From: an uncultured SAR116 cluster alpha proteobacterium
GTDB lineage: Bacteria; Pseudomonadota; Alphaproteobacteria; Puniceispirillales; Puniceispirillaceae
Direction of reading: 5' to 3'
Length of the DNA stretch: 47,479 bases
Assembly: GCA_902523435.1 (NCBI GenBank)
Contig: CABYZM010000009.1
Location: 1-47,479 of the forward strand
Within the stretch, counting starts at the first letter, position 1; each line of letters starts with the position of its first letter. The notes below the pieces were generated by a model, which ran no database searches, was not told where the DNA came from, and worked only from the letters and a program-made list of their open reading frames with translations. This document shows positions 17,087-26,185 of the stretch, in pieces. The position numbers were made by a program, and so were the translations under genes.

Positions 17087-18987
17087 TTAACGATTTAGAT
17101 AAACCCAGTCTACAATTTTCTTTTCGGGCACATACTCTAGAACAAGTTTCATTATTAGCTTGTGAACTTCGTCCAAATCGTTGTTATTTAACCTGACAAC
17201 CAATTTATCTAAATCTACTTTAAGTTCTTTCCATTTGATGAAATGCTCGTGTGCCCTCATTATTCGACTATGGGAAGTATCCTGAGGATTGTCACCAATC
17301 AACAGTTCTTCAAAAAGCTTCTCACCAGGACGCAAACCAATAACTTTGATTTCAATATCCCCATCAGGATTAGTGTTGTCTTTGATTGTCAGACCAGATA
17401 GTTTTATCATATGATGAGCGAGTTCAATAATCTTTACTGGCTCACCCATATCCAAAACAAATACATCGCCCCCGTTTGACATTGCCCCAGCCTGAATTAC
17501 CAATTGAGCAGCCTCAGGGATAGTCATAAAAAACCTGTTAATGTCCGGATGGGTAATTGTAACTGGGCCTCCATTTTTATCTGCTGCCTAAATTTTGGAA
17601 CAACAGAACCGGAAGAGCCCAAAACATTTCCAAAACGAACAATAGAAAAGTTTACTGATGAGTCATTTGCCGCTAGTGCCTGCAATATCATTTCAGCCAA
17701 TCTCTTGCTTGCTCCCATGATATTTGTCGGCCTGACAGCTTTGTCTGTGCTCACTAAAACAAAATTATGGGTTGAATGTAATAATGCGGCGCGGGCTAAG
17801 AATAAGGTACCCAAAACATTGTTCTTTACGCCTTCAGACATATTATGTTCAACGAGTGGCACATGTTTATATGCGGCAGCATGATAGACGGTCTGAGGCT
17901 TCCAAGTTGACATAATTTCTGTTAAACGAGCCTCATCTTGCACAGAAGCTAGGAGAGGAATTAATTCAGCAGGATGTTCCTTACTATCAAGTTCTTGATG
18001 GATTTCATAAAGAGCAAATTCATTATGCTCTAGTAAAAGAAGCTTTTTAGGATTCAATAAAATAATTTGTCTGCAAAGTTCACCGCCAATTGATCCACCT
18101 GCACCTGTCACTAATACCGTTTTGTTGGTTATCAATTTTGCAAGAAGAAATTCCTCCGGCTTAACTGAATCCCTTCCCAAAAGTTCATTTATGTCTAGCT
18201 CACGGATGTCAGAAAAAGTAACTTTTCCTTTTGCCAAATCGGCGAGACTCGGCAGAGTTTGAACAAAAACTCTAGCCTCTTTCATGCTCTCTAGAATCTC
18301 ATTTCTCCGTTTGCGAGTGATTTGCGGCATCGCCAAGTAAACCGCATCAATTTGATACGAACTTACCAAATTAATTAAATCAGATGGATCAAGTATTGGG
18401 ATGCCATTAATCAACCGCCCTTGAAGCCTGCGATCATCATCTAAATAGCCTATAACTTTATTTTCAGTGCTGTTCTCCATTGCATTTCTAAGTTGTTGCC
18501 CAGCAGCCCCAGCACCATAAATAAACGAACGCTTCTGCTCCTTATTTTTCAAGCCATTTCTGTAGGTTAGCAATTGCCTCATAAGTAATCTTGAAAAATT
18601 AATCAAAATTAAAAATAACAACGGTTGAAGCAATCCGATCGTTCGGGGGACCCCATCAAATCCAACGAATATCACCGGCACCGCGAATAGAAATCCATAT
18701 ATTAACACTGAACTGCTGACGTGAACCAGCGCTTTCATTCCGCTAAATCTGAAGATTTCCTGATATAATCCAGAGGTTATAAACACGAGTGAGGCAGTAA
18801 AAGTTGAAAACATGATTAACGAAAAAGATATTTCTGATAAATTAACGACTTGACCTAATCGCAAATAAAAAGCTAGCCAAATTGCTAAGAGGCACAAGCT
18901 CATATCAATCGAAAGAGCGATGAGCTTCTTAAATAGAAGAGGAAAATTCAAAATATGTTTTATAAAATTTAAATGTGAAATAGCCAT
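17087..18987 (-). pseudogene. Frameshifted WbpM/FlaA1-type nucleotide-sugar 4,6-dehydratase (membrane form)
   Basis: Two abutting frames together make one protein of about 633 residues of the WbpM/PglF/CapD family, which converts UDP-GlcNAc to its 4-keto-6-deoxy derivative. The first frame (17524-18987, 487 residues) has four N-terminal membrane helices, a first Rossmann segment (YGAGAAGQQL, 157-166), the dehydratase loop TGAGGSIG (294-301) and catalytic Met424/Lys428 in NIMGASK. After Lys471 it leaves the family pattern and stops. The second frame (17087-17527, 146 residues) supplies the missing end from MTIPEAAQLV on, including GLRPGEKLFEELL. A six-A run restored from five (T-run at 17574-17578) rejoins them, giving INRFFMTIPE. 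The two frames overlap as ATGA. True mutation, sequence error and slippage are all possible. Confidence 0.85.
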
Positions 18988-19215
18988 ACAAAATTACAAT
19001 CCAGGTAGTAAAAACCCAATCACCAAATTAAGTTGTGACACCACTCAAATTAGTATATCACAATTCATTCAAGCCAAAATCCAATTATGCTCTTCGAAGA
19101 GATACAGCATGAAAAGGTAAGGCAAAAATAATTCCCGTGAATTTATAGCACAATTTTTAGACAGAGATGATATGAAAGTGATTGAAAAAACAGTAATAAA
19201 TTGGGTTTAAGTTAT

Positions 19216-20226
19216 ATGAGAACTATCGTTACAGGTGCTGCAGGTTTTATAGGTTCACAACTTTCATTAGAACTACTCAATCAAGGTCATGAGGTGCTCG
19301 GCATAGATAATCATAATGACTATTATGACAAAAAGCTTAAAGAAGATCGTATTGCTCGGCATACGTATCATGAAAATTATAATCATCTTCGATTTGATAT
19401 CTCTGATCGAACAAAAATTGAGAGTGCTTTCAAAGAATTTTCTCCGACCCAAGTTATACATTTGGCTGCACAAGCAGGAGTTCGTTACTCTTTAGAGAAT
19501 CCTCACCTTTATATTGAAAGCAACGTTTTAGGGTTTATGAATGTTTTAGAAGCCTCACGCCAAAATGAAGTAAAGCATTTGATCTACGCAAGTTCGTCAA
19601 GTGTTTATGGAGCGAATTGTAACATGCCTTTTAGTGTGCATGAGGGTGCAGACCACCCCCTGTCAATATATGCAGCTAGCAAGAGATCAAATGAATTAAT
19701 GGCTCACACGTACAGTCACCTTTATGGATTGCCAAGTACCGGATTAAGATTTTTTACAGTTTATGGCCCCTGGGGAAGACCTGATATGGCACTTTTCAAA
19801 TTTACAAAGGCTATTTTAGAAGGCAAAAAAATTCAGGTTTTTAACCATGGCGATCATCAACGTGATTTTACTTTTATCGATGATATAATTGACGGAATTA
19901 TTCGTGTTATGCAACATCCTGCAGAAAAGAACGAGAATTGGAATAGCTTATTTCCAGATCCAGGAAGTAGTTCAGCTCCTTGGTGCTTGTACAACATTGG
20001 CAACAATAGGCCTGTGGAATTGACTTGTTTCATTCACGCACTTGAAAAAGCACTCAATAAAAAAGCTGTGGTCGAATTTTTACCGGCTCAAGCAGGAGAT
20101 ATACAAAATACATTTGCTGACATTGTAGATCTGTCTTCAAAATTCAATTATAAACCATCAACAACCGTTGGCGAGGGTATCGATATTTTTGTAGACTGGT
20201 ACCGCGATTACTTCCAAATTAACTAA
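19216..20226 (+). CDS. UDP-glucuronate 4-epimerase-like NAD-dependent epimerase
   Basis: A 336-residue extended SDR enzyme that most resembles UDP-glucuronate 4-epimerases (LpsL/Cap1J type), which make UDP-galacturonate for polysaccharides. The NAD loop TGAAGFIG is at 6-13, the IDNHNDYYD segment is typical of this subgroup, the catalytic Tyr152/Lys156 sit in SIYAASK, and AGVRYSLENP is the region that contacts the sugar carboxylate. The ATG at 19216 is preferred to a TTG at 19201 because it places the Rossmann strand at the usual N-terminal position. It is first of two plus-strand genes at the left of the locus, divergent from the dehydratase. Confidence 0.87.
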   Translation: MRTIVTGAAGFIGSQLSLELLNQGHEVLGIDNHNDYYDKKLKEDRIARHTYHENYNHLRFDISDRTKIESAFKEFSPTQVIHLAAQAGVRYSLENPHLYIESNVLGFMNVLEASRQNEVKHLIYASSSSVYGANCNMPFSVHEGADHPLSIYAASKRSNELMAHTYSHLYGLPSTGLRFFTVYGPWGRPDMALFKFTKAILEGKKIQVFNHGDHQRDFTFIDDIIDGIIRVMQHPAEKNENWNSLFPDPGSSSAPWCLYNIGNNRPVELTCFIHALEKALNKKAVVEFLPAQAGDIQNTFADIVDLSSKFNYKPSTTVGEGIDIFVDWYRDYFQIN

Positions 20227-20325
20227 CTTTATTAATTCTGGACGATATTCAATGTGGAATCTACATTATATTAACGTCTTCCTAATTGTCTTAATTCTTT
20301 GCAATTAAAATAGAAAATTTACCTG

Positions 20326-20955
20326 ATGTCTAAACATGATGCCAACCTGTTCGAGCTCATGAGAATATTATGGAGTGGAAAATGGGTAATTTTCATTTGT
20401 GTCACAGTGATGATGAGTGCTGGCTTTATTTATTCAAAATTTGCAAAACCAGAATATAAAGTGTCAGTTGAGTTAACTTTTGACATTGTTCCAGCAACAT
20501 TAAAAACACCCTGTCTTAGAAACTTAAACTGCGTCAGGAATTTTCAAAAAAAGAAGTTATTCGAAGCATTAGATGATGGCTGGTTGCTAAATCGGAATAA
20601 CACGCTCACACGGTTAACAACAGATGCAAAGAAAGCTATAGACTACAAGGTTGAGCTTGAAAAGCTAAACCATGCACTGACTATCTCACTCTTAGATGAA
20701 GCAAAAAAGGAGCTTCTATGGGTAGAAGCTTCCTTTCCTGGAGCCGTTTTGAGCACGACTTACGCCCGGATCAAAATGTTTGCAATAAAAGAGGCAATAA
20801 GAGACATTGATAATGGTCAAACTTTTCTTAAATTTGAGCGATTTTCTGTCTTGGAAATTTCTCCTGCAACACCCATGATATTAGTTCTATGCTTCATATT
20901 AGGTAATCTATCTGGTGTGTTAGTTATCCTAATTCAGCGAGCACTTCAGAGGTAG
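20326..20955 (+). CDS. Short Wzz-like chain-length regulator
   Basis: A 209-residue inner-membrane protein with the two-helix plan of polysaccharide co-polymerases: a cytoplasmic start (LFELMRILWSGKW), helix 1 at about 19-37, a periplasmic domain, and helix 2 at about 185-204 preceded by the conserved proline stretch (ISPATPM). Wzz proteins set the chain length of polysaccharides made by Wzy. It is clearly shorter than the usual 300 or more residues, with a periplasmic domain of only about 145, and it has no kinase domain. It follows the epimerase by 99 bases and converges on the initiating transferase gene. Confidence 0.72.
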   Translation: MSKHDANLFELMRILWSGKWVIFICVTVMMSAGFIYSKFAKPEYKVSVELTFDIVPATLKTPCLRNLNCVRNFQKKKLFEALDDGWLLNRNNTLTRLTTDAKKAIDYKVELEKLNHALTISLLDEAKKELLWVEASFPGAVLSTTYARIKMFAIKEAIRDIDNGQTFLKFERFSVLEISPATPMILVLCFILGNLSGVLVILIQRALQR

Positions 20956-21080
20956 TTTTCTAATATAATAATTTTGTTATGAAAGGATGCTATTCAGGAT
21001 CGTGTGAAATTTAAAGCAAAGTCTAACCTACCAAAAAGGCTTCTCATTGAGTTCAAGCGGCGTTTTTGATGATTGCTATG

Positions 21081-21638
21081 CTAATCCTCTTTTTTGATTG
21101 CATCGCCATGTCCCCTGCCAAGGAAAGTAAGAAAAATGTATTTGAAGTAATTTTTAACAGACATAGTTTCAATCATTTCTTTATCCAACTTAGCCAACAA
21201 ATCAGGCGTCGACATATCAATACACTTAATCTGAGCAAGTCCAGTTATCCCAGGTTTAACTGAATATACTCCAAATAAAGAACGTTTTTTTATGAGCTCA
21301 CTTTGAACAGGCAGGCCAGGCCTAGGGCCAACGACACTCATTTCCCCCTTGAGGACATTCCACAACTGTGGAAGCTCATCAAGCTTCATTTTTCTCAAAA
21401 ATCTGCCAAATTTTGTAATGTCGGAACTATCAGACAAATGACTCACAACTGACGCTGCTTGTGGTCTCATTGTCCTAAACTTAATCAGAGTAAATGGAGT
21501 TTTATTGATGCCCACCCTTGTTTGTGTGAACAAAGGTGGCCCTGTGAAAATATATGTAAAAGCAAAAATAATTACCATTATTGGCAATAATACAATCAGA
21601 CCAAGTAAGGAAATAAATAGATCTAAAGATCGAATCAT
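21081..21638 (-). CDS. Initiating phosphoglycosyl transferase (PglC/WcaJ-type catalytic domain)
   Basis: A 185-residue monotopic transferase that moves a sugar-1-phosphate from a UDP-sugar to undecaprenyl phosphate, the first membrane step of glycan assembly. One N-terminal hydrophobic segment (about 6-32) is followed by TQTRVGINKTPF, KFRTM (53-57), the catalytic Asp87-Glu88 in KLDELPQLWNVL, and GEMSVVGPRPG. The length is that of the small PglC type, without the extra membrane domain of WcaJ/WbaP. It shares one base with the upstream epimerase gene, so they are co-translated. The pairing suggests that a UDP-6-deoxy-HexNAc is the first sugar. Confidence 0.9.
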   Translation of the reverse strand: MIRSLDLFISLLGLIVLLPIMVIIFAFTYIFTGPPLFTQTRVGINKTPFTLIKFRTMRPQAASVVSHLSDSSDITKFGRFLRKMKLDELPQLWNVLKGEMSVVGPRPGLPVQSELIKKRSLFGVYSVKPGITGLAQIKCIDMSTPDLLAKLDKEMIETMSVKNYFKYIFLTFLGRGHGDAIKKED

Positions 21639-22603
21639 TATCTATCCGAATTTTCTGAAAATTGTGCCATCTTATTCAATTGTTCTTCGATACTTACAAT
21701 GGGTTGCCAGCCTGTCAATTTTCTCACTTTAGATGTATCGACTTGAAGGTTCCCAACTAACCTTTCAATCATTTCAGCCTTCCCAAATATAATCGCAACC
21801 CATTTTAATAGATAAAGAGGCACAGGAAAAAGGCGCAACTTAAACTGGTACGCCTTAGCTATCAATCTCATCAGCTCGGGAATTGATAAATCCCTATCAT
21901 CAGATATTAAAAAAACTTGGTTTGCCGCATTAGGAGACTGTTTCTTGTTTGCACACAAAATGATAAAATCGACGAGATTATCAAGCGCAACAAAAGACCT
22001 CTTGTTTTCGACGGAACCAAATGGCATTGGAACCTCCCGTCTAAGCCAAAATAACATGGATGCAAAATTTCCTTTTACCTTTGGGCCATATACAAGTGGC
22101 GGTCGAATAATAACATATTCCATTCCTGTTTGTGTTCCAATGTTCTTGACACCAAGCTCAGCTTCATATTTTGACAAACCGTAAGGATCTCTGGGATAAA
22201 GGCGGCTGTCTGGAAGAAAAAAACCGTCTTTTGGCGTTTTTTCACCATTAACTTTTATAGAGCTCAAAAAAACAAATCTCTTTACACCATGTTTCGAGGC
22301 TAATTCTGCTAACTTCAGCGTGGCATCTCTGTTTGTCTTCATATAATCGGTTAATGCGTTTTTTGAGTTATTCTGAACTATGTGAGCTCTTGCCGCCGCA
22401 TGCACTACGCATTCAACACCTTCAAACAGGCTTGAAGCTATATTTTCTATGTCATTAAGGTCTCCTACAATAGGTTTTAATCCATCCAATGAGATAACGG
22501 AAAAGTCACGAACCAACGCAGTTACTAATATTCCATTTTTTAAAAGTTCTTCCACAAGAGCAGAACCAACAAAGCCAGTGGCCCCAGTTACCAAAACTCG
22601 CAT
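21638..22603 (-). CDS. NAD-dependent epimerase/dehydrogenase, WbpV/QuiNAc 4-reductase-like
   Basis: A 321-residue extended SDR enzyme with TGATGFVG at 6-13, FLSSIKVNGE, and catalytic Tyr141/Lys145 in DPYGLSK. The pattern, including the IIRPPLVYGPKVKGNF and the C-terminal TGWQP, matches WbpV/WreV-type enzymes, which reduce a UDP-4-keto-6-deoxy-GlcNAc to UDP-N-acetylquinovosamine, and related 4-epimerases. Such genes are often next to the initiating transferase, as here. A WbpM-type dehydratase, which would make its substrate, is the broken gene at 17087-18987. Reductase versus epimerase activity cannot be settled by eye. Confidence 0.78.
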   Translation of the reverse strand: MRVLVTGATGFVGSALVEELLKNGILVTALVRDFSVISLDGLKPIVGDLNDIENIASSLFEGVECVVHAAARAHIVQNNSKNALTDYMKTNRDATLKLAELASKHGVKRFVFLSSIKVNGEKTPKDGFFLPDSRLYPRDPYGLSKYEAELGVKNIGTQTGMEYVIIRPPLVYGPKVKGNFASMLFWLRREVPMPFGSVENKRSFVALDNLVDFIILCANKKQSPNAANQVFLISDDRDLSIPELMRLIAKAYQFKLRLFPVPLYLLKWVAIIFGKAEMIERLVGNLQVDTSKVRKLTGWQPIVSIEEQLNKMAQFSENSDR

Positions 22604-23079
22604 AACGCGTTAAACCTCAACTCAAAACAAAAAATCCGTGGCTTTTCTGACCCATAAATTAATTTGTTTCTATATGCATAACCAAAGAAAAAAAACTAAT
22701 TTCGTACCAAAAGCAAAATTTATAAAATGATTTACTGAATAAAGTGATTATTATATTTTTATTAGTCTATTTCACCTTCAACTTACCCTTTACTTTTAAA
22801 ATTTTGGCAGTGAGGAAAGCGCTTTTTTTATTTTTATCCCTTTCAAGAAAAATATTTGGGTCATCTTTTTACGCCGAGGTTGCTGTTATGAAAAAACGCT
22901 TCTTCCAACTCCTAATAATTAAATGATGTGAATATTCACAAGTGGGTATTTTTCATATCCTAATTATCTGATTTTGATGAACAGTTAATCAAATGTTTAT
23001 TCATAGACAAGAATATGGACTAAAAGTCATATAACCGATAAGTTGTCTTCGGCTCATTATTAATTGAATGTTGACCTAA
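22604..23079. other. Gene-free divergent region of 476 bases
   Basis: A very AT-rich gap between the minus-strand epimerase and the plus-strand GT2 operon, so it must hold two divergent promoters. No box pair good enough to name was found, and no JUMPstart-like element is visible. A 60-codon hydrophobic frame at 22744-22926 opens with GTG and lacks a ribosome site; it is not called. No RNA gene or repeat seen. Confidence 0.55.
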
Positions 23080-24177
23080 ATGATTTTCGATAATTTCAAC
23101 CTATTTGGCGAAGCGCTAAGTCCCTTCCGAACTATTGTATTTATTTTTTCTTCATTCAGCATTTTTTACTTAGTGAGACGTCGCCTAAATAAAGAAATAC
23201 AATTCGGTGATTTTGTTTTTTGGGCAACGCTAACATGTGTTTTCATTACTTTAAGTATATACCCGGCGCTATTAGGCGATATCAGCTATTATGCTGGATT
23301 AAGCGGGAAGGGTAGGTACGATCGCTTAATTTTACTATCGTTTATAGCAATAATTCTTCTTTTTATTCAGATTTATAGACTACAAACCTCCATTAGATTA
23401 ATAAAGTTGCAAACTGCAGACAGCTTGCAAGCACTATATGCCAAAGAGTTTCTGACGCGCTCAGAAATGGTTCCAGGTTCGGAAGATTTGCTACTCTTGA
23501 TACCTGCATATAATGAAGAGAAAAGTATAAAGCATGTTATAGAGAGGGTCCCAAAAGCTATAAGCGATATCAGAGTCAACACAATAGTAATATCTGATGG
23601 AAGCACGGATAAAACAGTACAAGAGGCTCTAGATTGTGGCGCGCACGTAGTAGAATTGCCTTTCAATAGTGGACAAGCATTTGCCTATCGAACTGGCTAC
23701 AAAATAGCTATCTTAGGAGAATTTAAATATGTTCTTCACTTGGATGCTGATGGTCAGTACAAACCTGAAGAATTGCACTTATTACTTGCTCCCTTGGTAA
23801 ATGATGAAAGTGACTTGGTGAGTGGATCACGGTTACTTGGCGAATACGAAGAAAAATTTCAACCAAATAATATCATAAGAAGCTTAGGTGTTTATTGTTT
23901 TAACTTTATTTTATCCATAATAACAGGCTGCCGGGTCACTGATTCAGCTAGTGGTTTTCGTGGGGTAACTGTTTCAATTCTGTCTAAGCTTAATCTTGAA
24001 CAAACACAGTTTCATTCCTCCGAACTTTTAATTGAAGCTGTTAAAAAAGGAGCTAGATTTACCGAGGTCGGAGTATCATTCAAGCGTCGTATGGCTGGAA
24101 CCTCTAAAAAACCTGCAGAGTTATTTTTTGCAATCGGTTTTATAAAAGCAATAATAAAAAGTTGGTTCAAAAATTGA
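23080..24177 (+). CDS. DUF2304-GT2 fusion, polyprenyl-phosphate sugar transferase-like
   Basis: A 365-residue protein with two parts. Residues 1-120 hold three membrane helices (about 16-34, 44-62, 83-100) and resemble DUF2304. Residues 135-365 are a family 2 glycosyltransferase of the dolichol-phosphate mannose synthase type, with LLIPAYNEEKSI (139-150), DGSTDKT (173-179), the metal motif DAD at 222-224 and GFRG later. Such enzymes load one sugar onto polyprenyl phosphate on the cytoplasmic face. DUF2304 is normally a separate small gene beside a GT2; here they are one protein. It is first of four plus-strand genes. Confidence 0.8.
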   Translation: MIFDNFNLFGEALSPFRTIVFIFSSFSIFYLVRRRLNKEIQFGDFVFWATLTCVFITLSIYPALLGDISYYAGLSGKGRYDRLILLSFIAIILLFIQIYRLQTSIRLIKLQTADSLQALYAKEFLTRSEMVPGSEDLLLLIPAYNEEKSIKHVIERVPKAISDIRVNTIVISDGSTDKTVQEALDCGAHVVELPFNSGQAFAYRTGYKIAILGEFKYVLHLDADGQYKPEELHLLLAPLVNDESDLVSGSRLLGEYEEKFQPNNIIRSLGVYCFNFILSIITGCRVTDSASGFRGVTVSILSKLNLEQTQFHSSELLIEAVKKGARFTEVGVSFKRRMAGTSKKPAELFFAIGFIKAIIKSWFKN

Positions 24178-24229
24178 AGTGGAATCAGAAATCGAATAAC
24201 AAAAAGATTGTCATAAAGCTTCAACATAA

Positions 24230-25114
24230 ATGTCTACTTACGCAAAGATTGTAAAATTTTTTTCCCTTAATGGAAAAGAACTGTTTAAATTCCTTAGCTT
24301 CGCAGGCTCCGGCGCCGCCTTTATTGGAATAGTATTTGTATTCAAACAGACCGATCACGCCCTTGGCGAAATAAAGTTTTGGCCAAGTGGGTTTGAATTT
24401 ACGTGGTTGTTAAGCTTAGCTCTACTCTCTCTACTTTCACATAGTGAGGCTTGGTTGTGGCTCCTACGTCACCATAGTGTGCATGTTAGAAGAACCAAAA
24501 ATTTACAAATCATATCAAGATTCCACATTTTGAAATATTTACCAGGTAGCTTTTGGCAATACCTCGTAAGGCATATCCAACTGAGTGTTGAAAAGGTTAA
24601 GCATGGAACTTTGGTCAAAATTGCACTTTATGAGATTCTGATTTTGTGTGTTGCATCCTTATCAATTGCCATTGTTCTATTGTTTTTCATTGTCGGTTGG
24701 GGCATCTTTATTACGATAGGCGCTTTTTTAGCCTCTGGAATGCTTATTTATTTTTATCGAAAAACTAAGGGTCCTTTGCTAACCTCAATTACACTTTATA
24801 TAGTGTATACCTTAATTCACTGCTCTGGTTTCGCAATTGCATTAGCTATCGCAACGGAAGGTAAAGTGGCGTTTGATGCAAGTTTGATAGCTATTTTTAT
24901 ATATTTGATCTCTTGGGTGGTGGGAATGCTTGTGCCTGGTGCACCTGGTGGGATAGGAGTGCGGGAAGCTACGGCTTTAATGTTAATGCAACAAAGCCCG
25001 ATAAGTATAATAGAATTTTCTGCTGCTATGATTATAGTGCGAATTTCATATGTTTTTGCAGAAGTGTTGTATTTCGGATTGAACAATATAATTTCAAGAA
25101 ATTTTAAATCTTGA
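24230..25114 (+). CDS. UPF0104/AglD-type membrane protein, flippase-like
   Basis: A 294-residue membrane protein with about seven or eight helices, of the lysylphosphatidylglycerol synthase transmembrane (UPF0104, AglD2) superfamily. The diagnostic motifs are KYLPGSFWQYLVR (about 103-115) and LVPGAPGGIGVREA (about 237-250). Members are often found with polyprenyl-phosphate sugar transferases and may help move or use lipid-linked sugars. It has no soluble domain. It lies 52 bases after the GT2 gene and 16 before the next membrane protein. Its role as the carrier-flipping step of this operon is inference. Confidence 0.75.
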   Translation: MSTYAKIVKFFSLNGKELFKFLSFAGSGAAFIGIVFVFKQTDHALGEIKFWPSGFEFTWLLSLALLSLLSHSEAWLWLLRHHSVHVRRTKNLQIISRFHILKYLPGSFWQYLVRHIQLSVEKVKHGTLVKIALYEILILCVASLSIAIVLLFFIVGWGIFITIGAFLASGMLIYFYRKTKGPLLTSITLYIVYTLIHCSGFAIALAIATEGKVAFDASLIAIFIYLISWVVGMLVPGAPGGIGVREATALMLMQQSPISIIEFSAAMIIVRISYVFAEVLYFGLNNIISRNFKS

Positions 25115-25130
25115 AATTATTATTCTTGAA

Positions 25131-26171
25131 ATGGCTAGTTTAATGAAAATAGATTTTTGGCAATCAAATCCGATATCCTATTTCGCTATATTTTCTTTGT
25201 TTTTCCTCATGTGTTTGGGTCTTGGGTATCCAACCTTAAATAGATTTTATCCTCCAGACTTAAACCAACTCAGTGATACAGTTCTTTATTTTAACATTGT
25301 TGAAAATGGCTTTAGTAACATTACTGCAGATGAATACGGAAGATCGACGCGATTTTTCACGACTGGCTTGGCTCGGTTAGTTTACCTAGTAGCTCCCACT
25401 ATCGGGACATGGGATAAAACGTCGTTTTCAATGCTTGTCGCTAACTCCTGCTTTGTATCAGCAATTGCTTGTCTCACATATTTTATGGCCATTAAATTTT
25501 CTTTAAATGCTCAAACAGGCCTAATTGCCTGCTTTCTTCTATTATTAAACTTTCAAACCACAAACATTTTTTTGGCTGGGTTAGTTGAGGCCGGCTTCTG
25601 CCTTATGATTCTTCTTTTTAGTATTTTGAGTTATTACGGAAGATATTTTTTATTGCCCATGATTGCTTTTTTGGGAGTTTTAAGCAAAGAAGTCTTTTTG
25701 CCATTTTTGATCACTTATTCCTTTTGCTTCATTCTTTTTGTTTGCTACGAGGAAAAAAAGTTAGTCTGGCCCGCGATCATCTCATTTGTTAGTTCCTGCG
25801 TGATTGGCATAGCTTGTTTTTTATATTTAAAATTCCTAGCGTTTGGGTCTGTCATTAACCCTATGGAACATGCTGAAAACCTGCGTAAAGGAATCCCGCC
25901 TGTTTTTTCTGATCCTTTCGGCACACTTTTTCGGTTCAGCTATGTTTTTATTTGGCTTTTTCCTCTTGCCTTACCTGGTTTGAAAAATATTCCTAGAAAA
26001 TTTATTTTTCCAATAATTGGCAGTCTTGTACCCCTAATAATTTTAGGGACAATTGCATCAATCTCTGGCAATGGTTACGCCCGTGTCACATTTACCGTAA
26101 TCGGACCTATACTTTGCATTGCAGCAGCCGCAAATATTCAACAGCTAATTTCAAAGAGGTTTACCAATTAG
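25131..26171 (+). CDS. Polytopic membrane protein, GT-C-like
   Basis: A 346-residue protein with about ten hydrophobic helices and no confidently recognised family. After helix 1 there is a loop with PPDLNQLSDTVLYFN, where an acidic residue (D) after the first helix is what GT-C glycosyltransferases carry as a catalytic or metal site. The long polar segment FGSVINPMEHAENLRKG lies between later helices. Its place after a polyprenyl-phosphate sugar synthase and a flippase-like protein is the place of the GtrC-type transferase in side-chain modification systems. An internal ATG at 25143 is an alternative start. A truncated Wzy-like protein is another possibility. Confidence 0.55.
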   Translation: MASLMKIDFWQSNPISYFAIFSLFFLMCLGLGYPTLNRFYPPDLNQLSDTVLYFNIVENGFSNITADEYGRSTRFFTTGLARLVYLVAPTIGTWDKTSFSMLVANSCFVSAIACLTYFMAIKFSLNAQTGLIACFLLLLNFQTTNIFLAGLVEAGFCLMILLFSILSYYGRYFLLPMIAFLGVLSKEVFLPFLITYSFCFILFVCYEEKKLVWPAIISFVSSCVIGIACFLYLKFLAFGSVINPMEHAENLRKGIPPVFSDPFGTLFRFSYVFIWLFPLALPGLKNIPRKFIFPIIGSLVPLIILGTIASISGNGYARVTFTVIGPILCIAAAANIQQLISKRFTN

Positions 26172-26185
26172 GTAGGGTTTAATTT

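Noticed and set aside
22744-22926. Hydrophobic 60-codon plus-strand frame
   Set aside because: GTG start without a ribosome site, in very AT-rich DNA where phenylalanine- and isoleucine-rich frames arise by chance.
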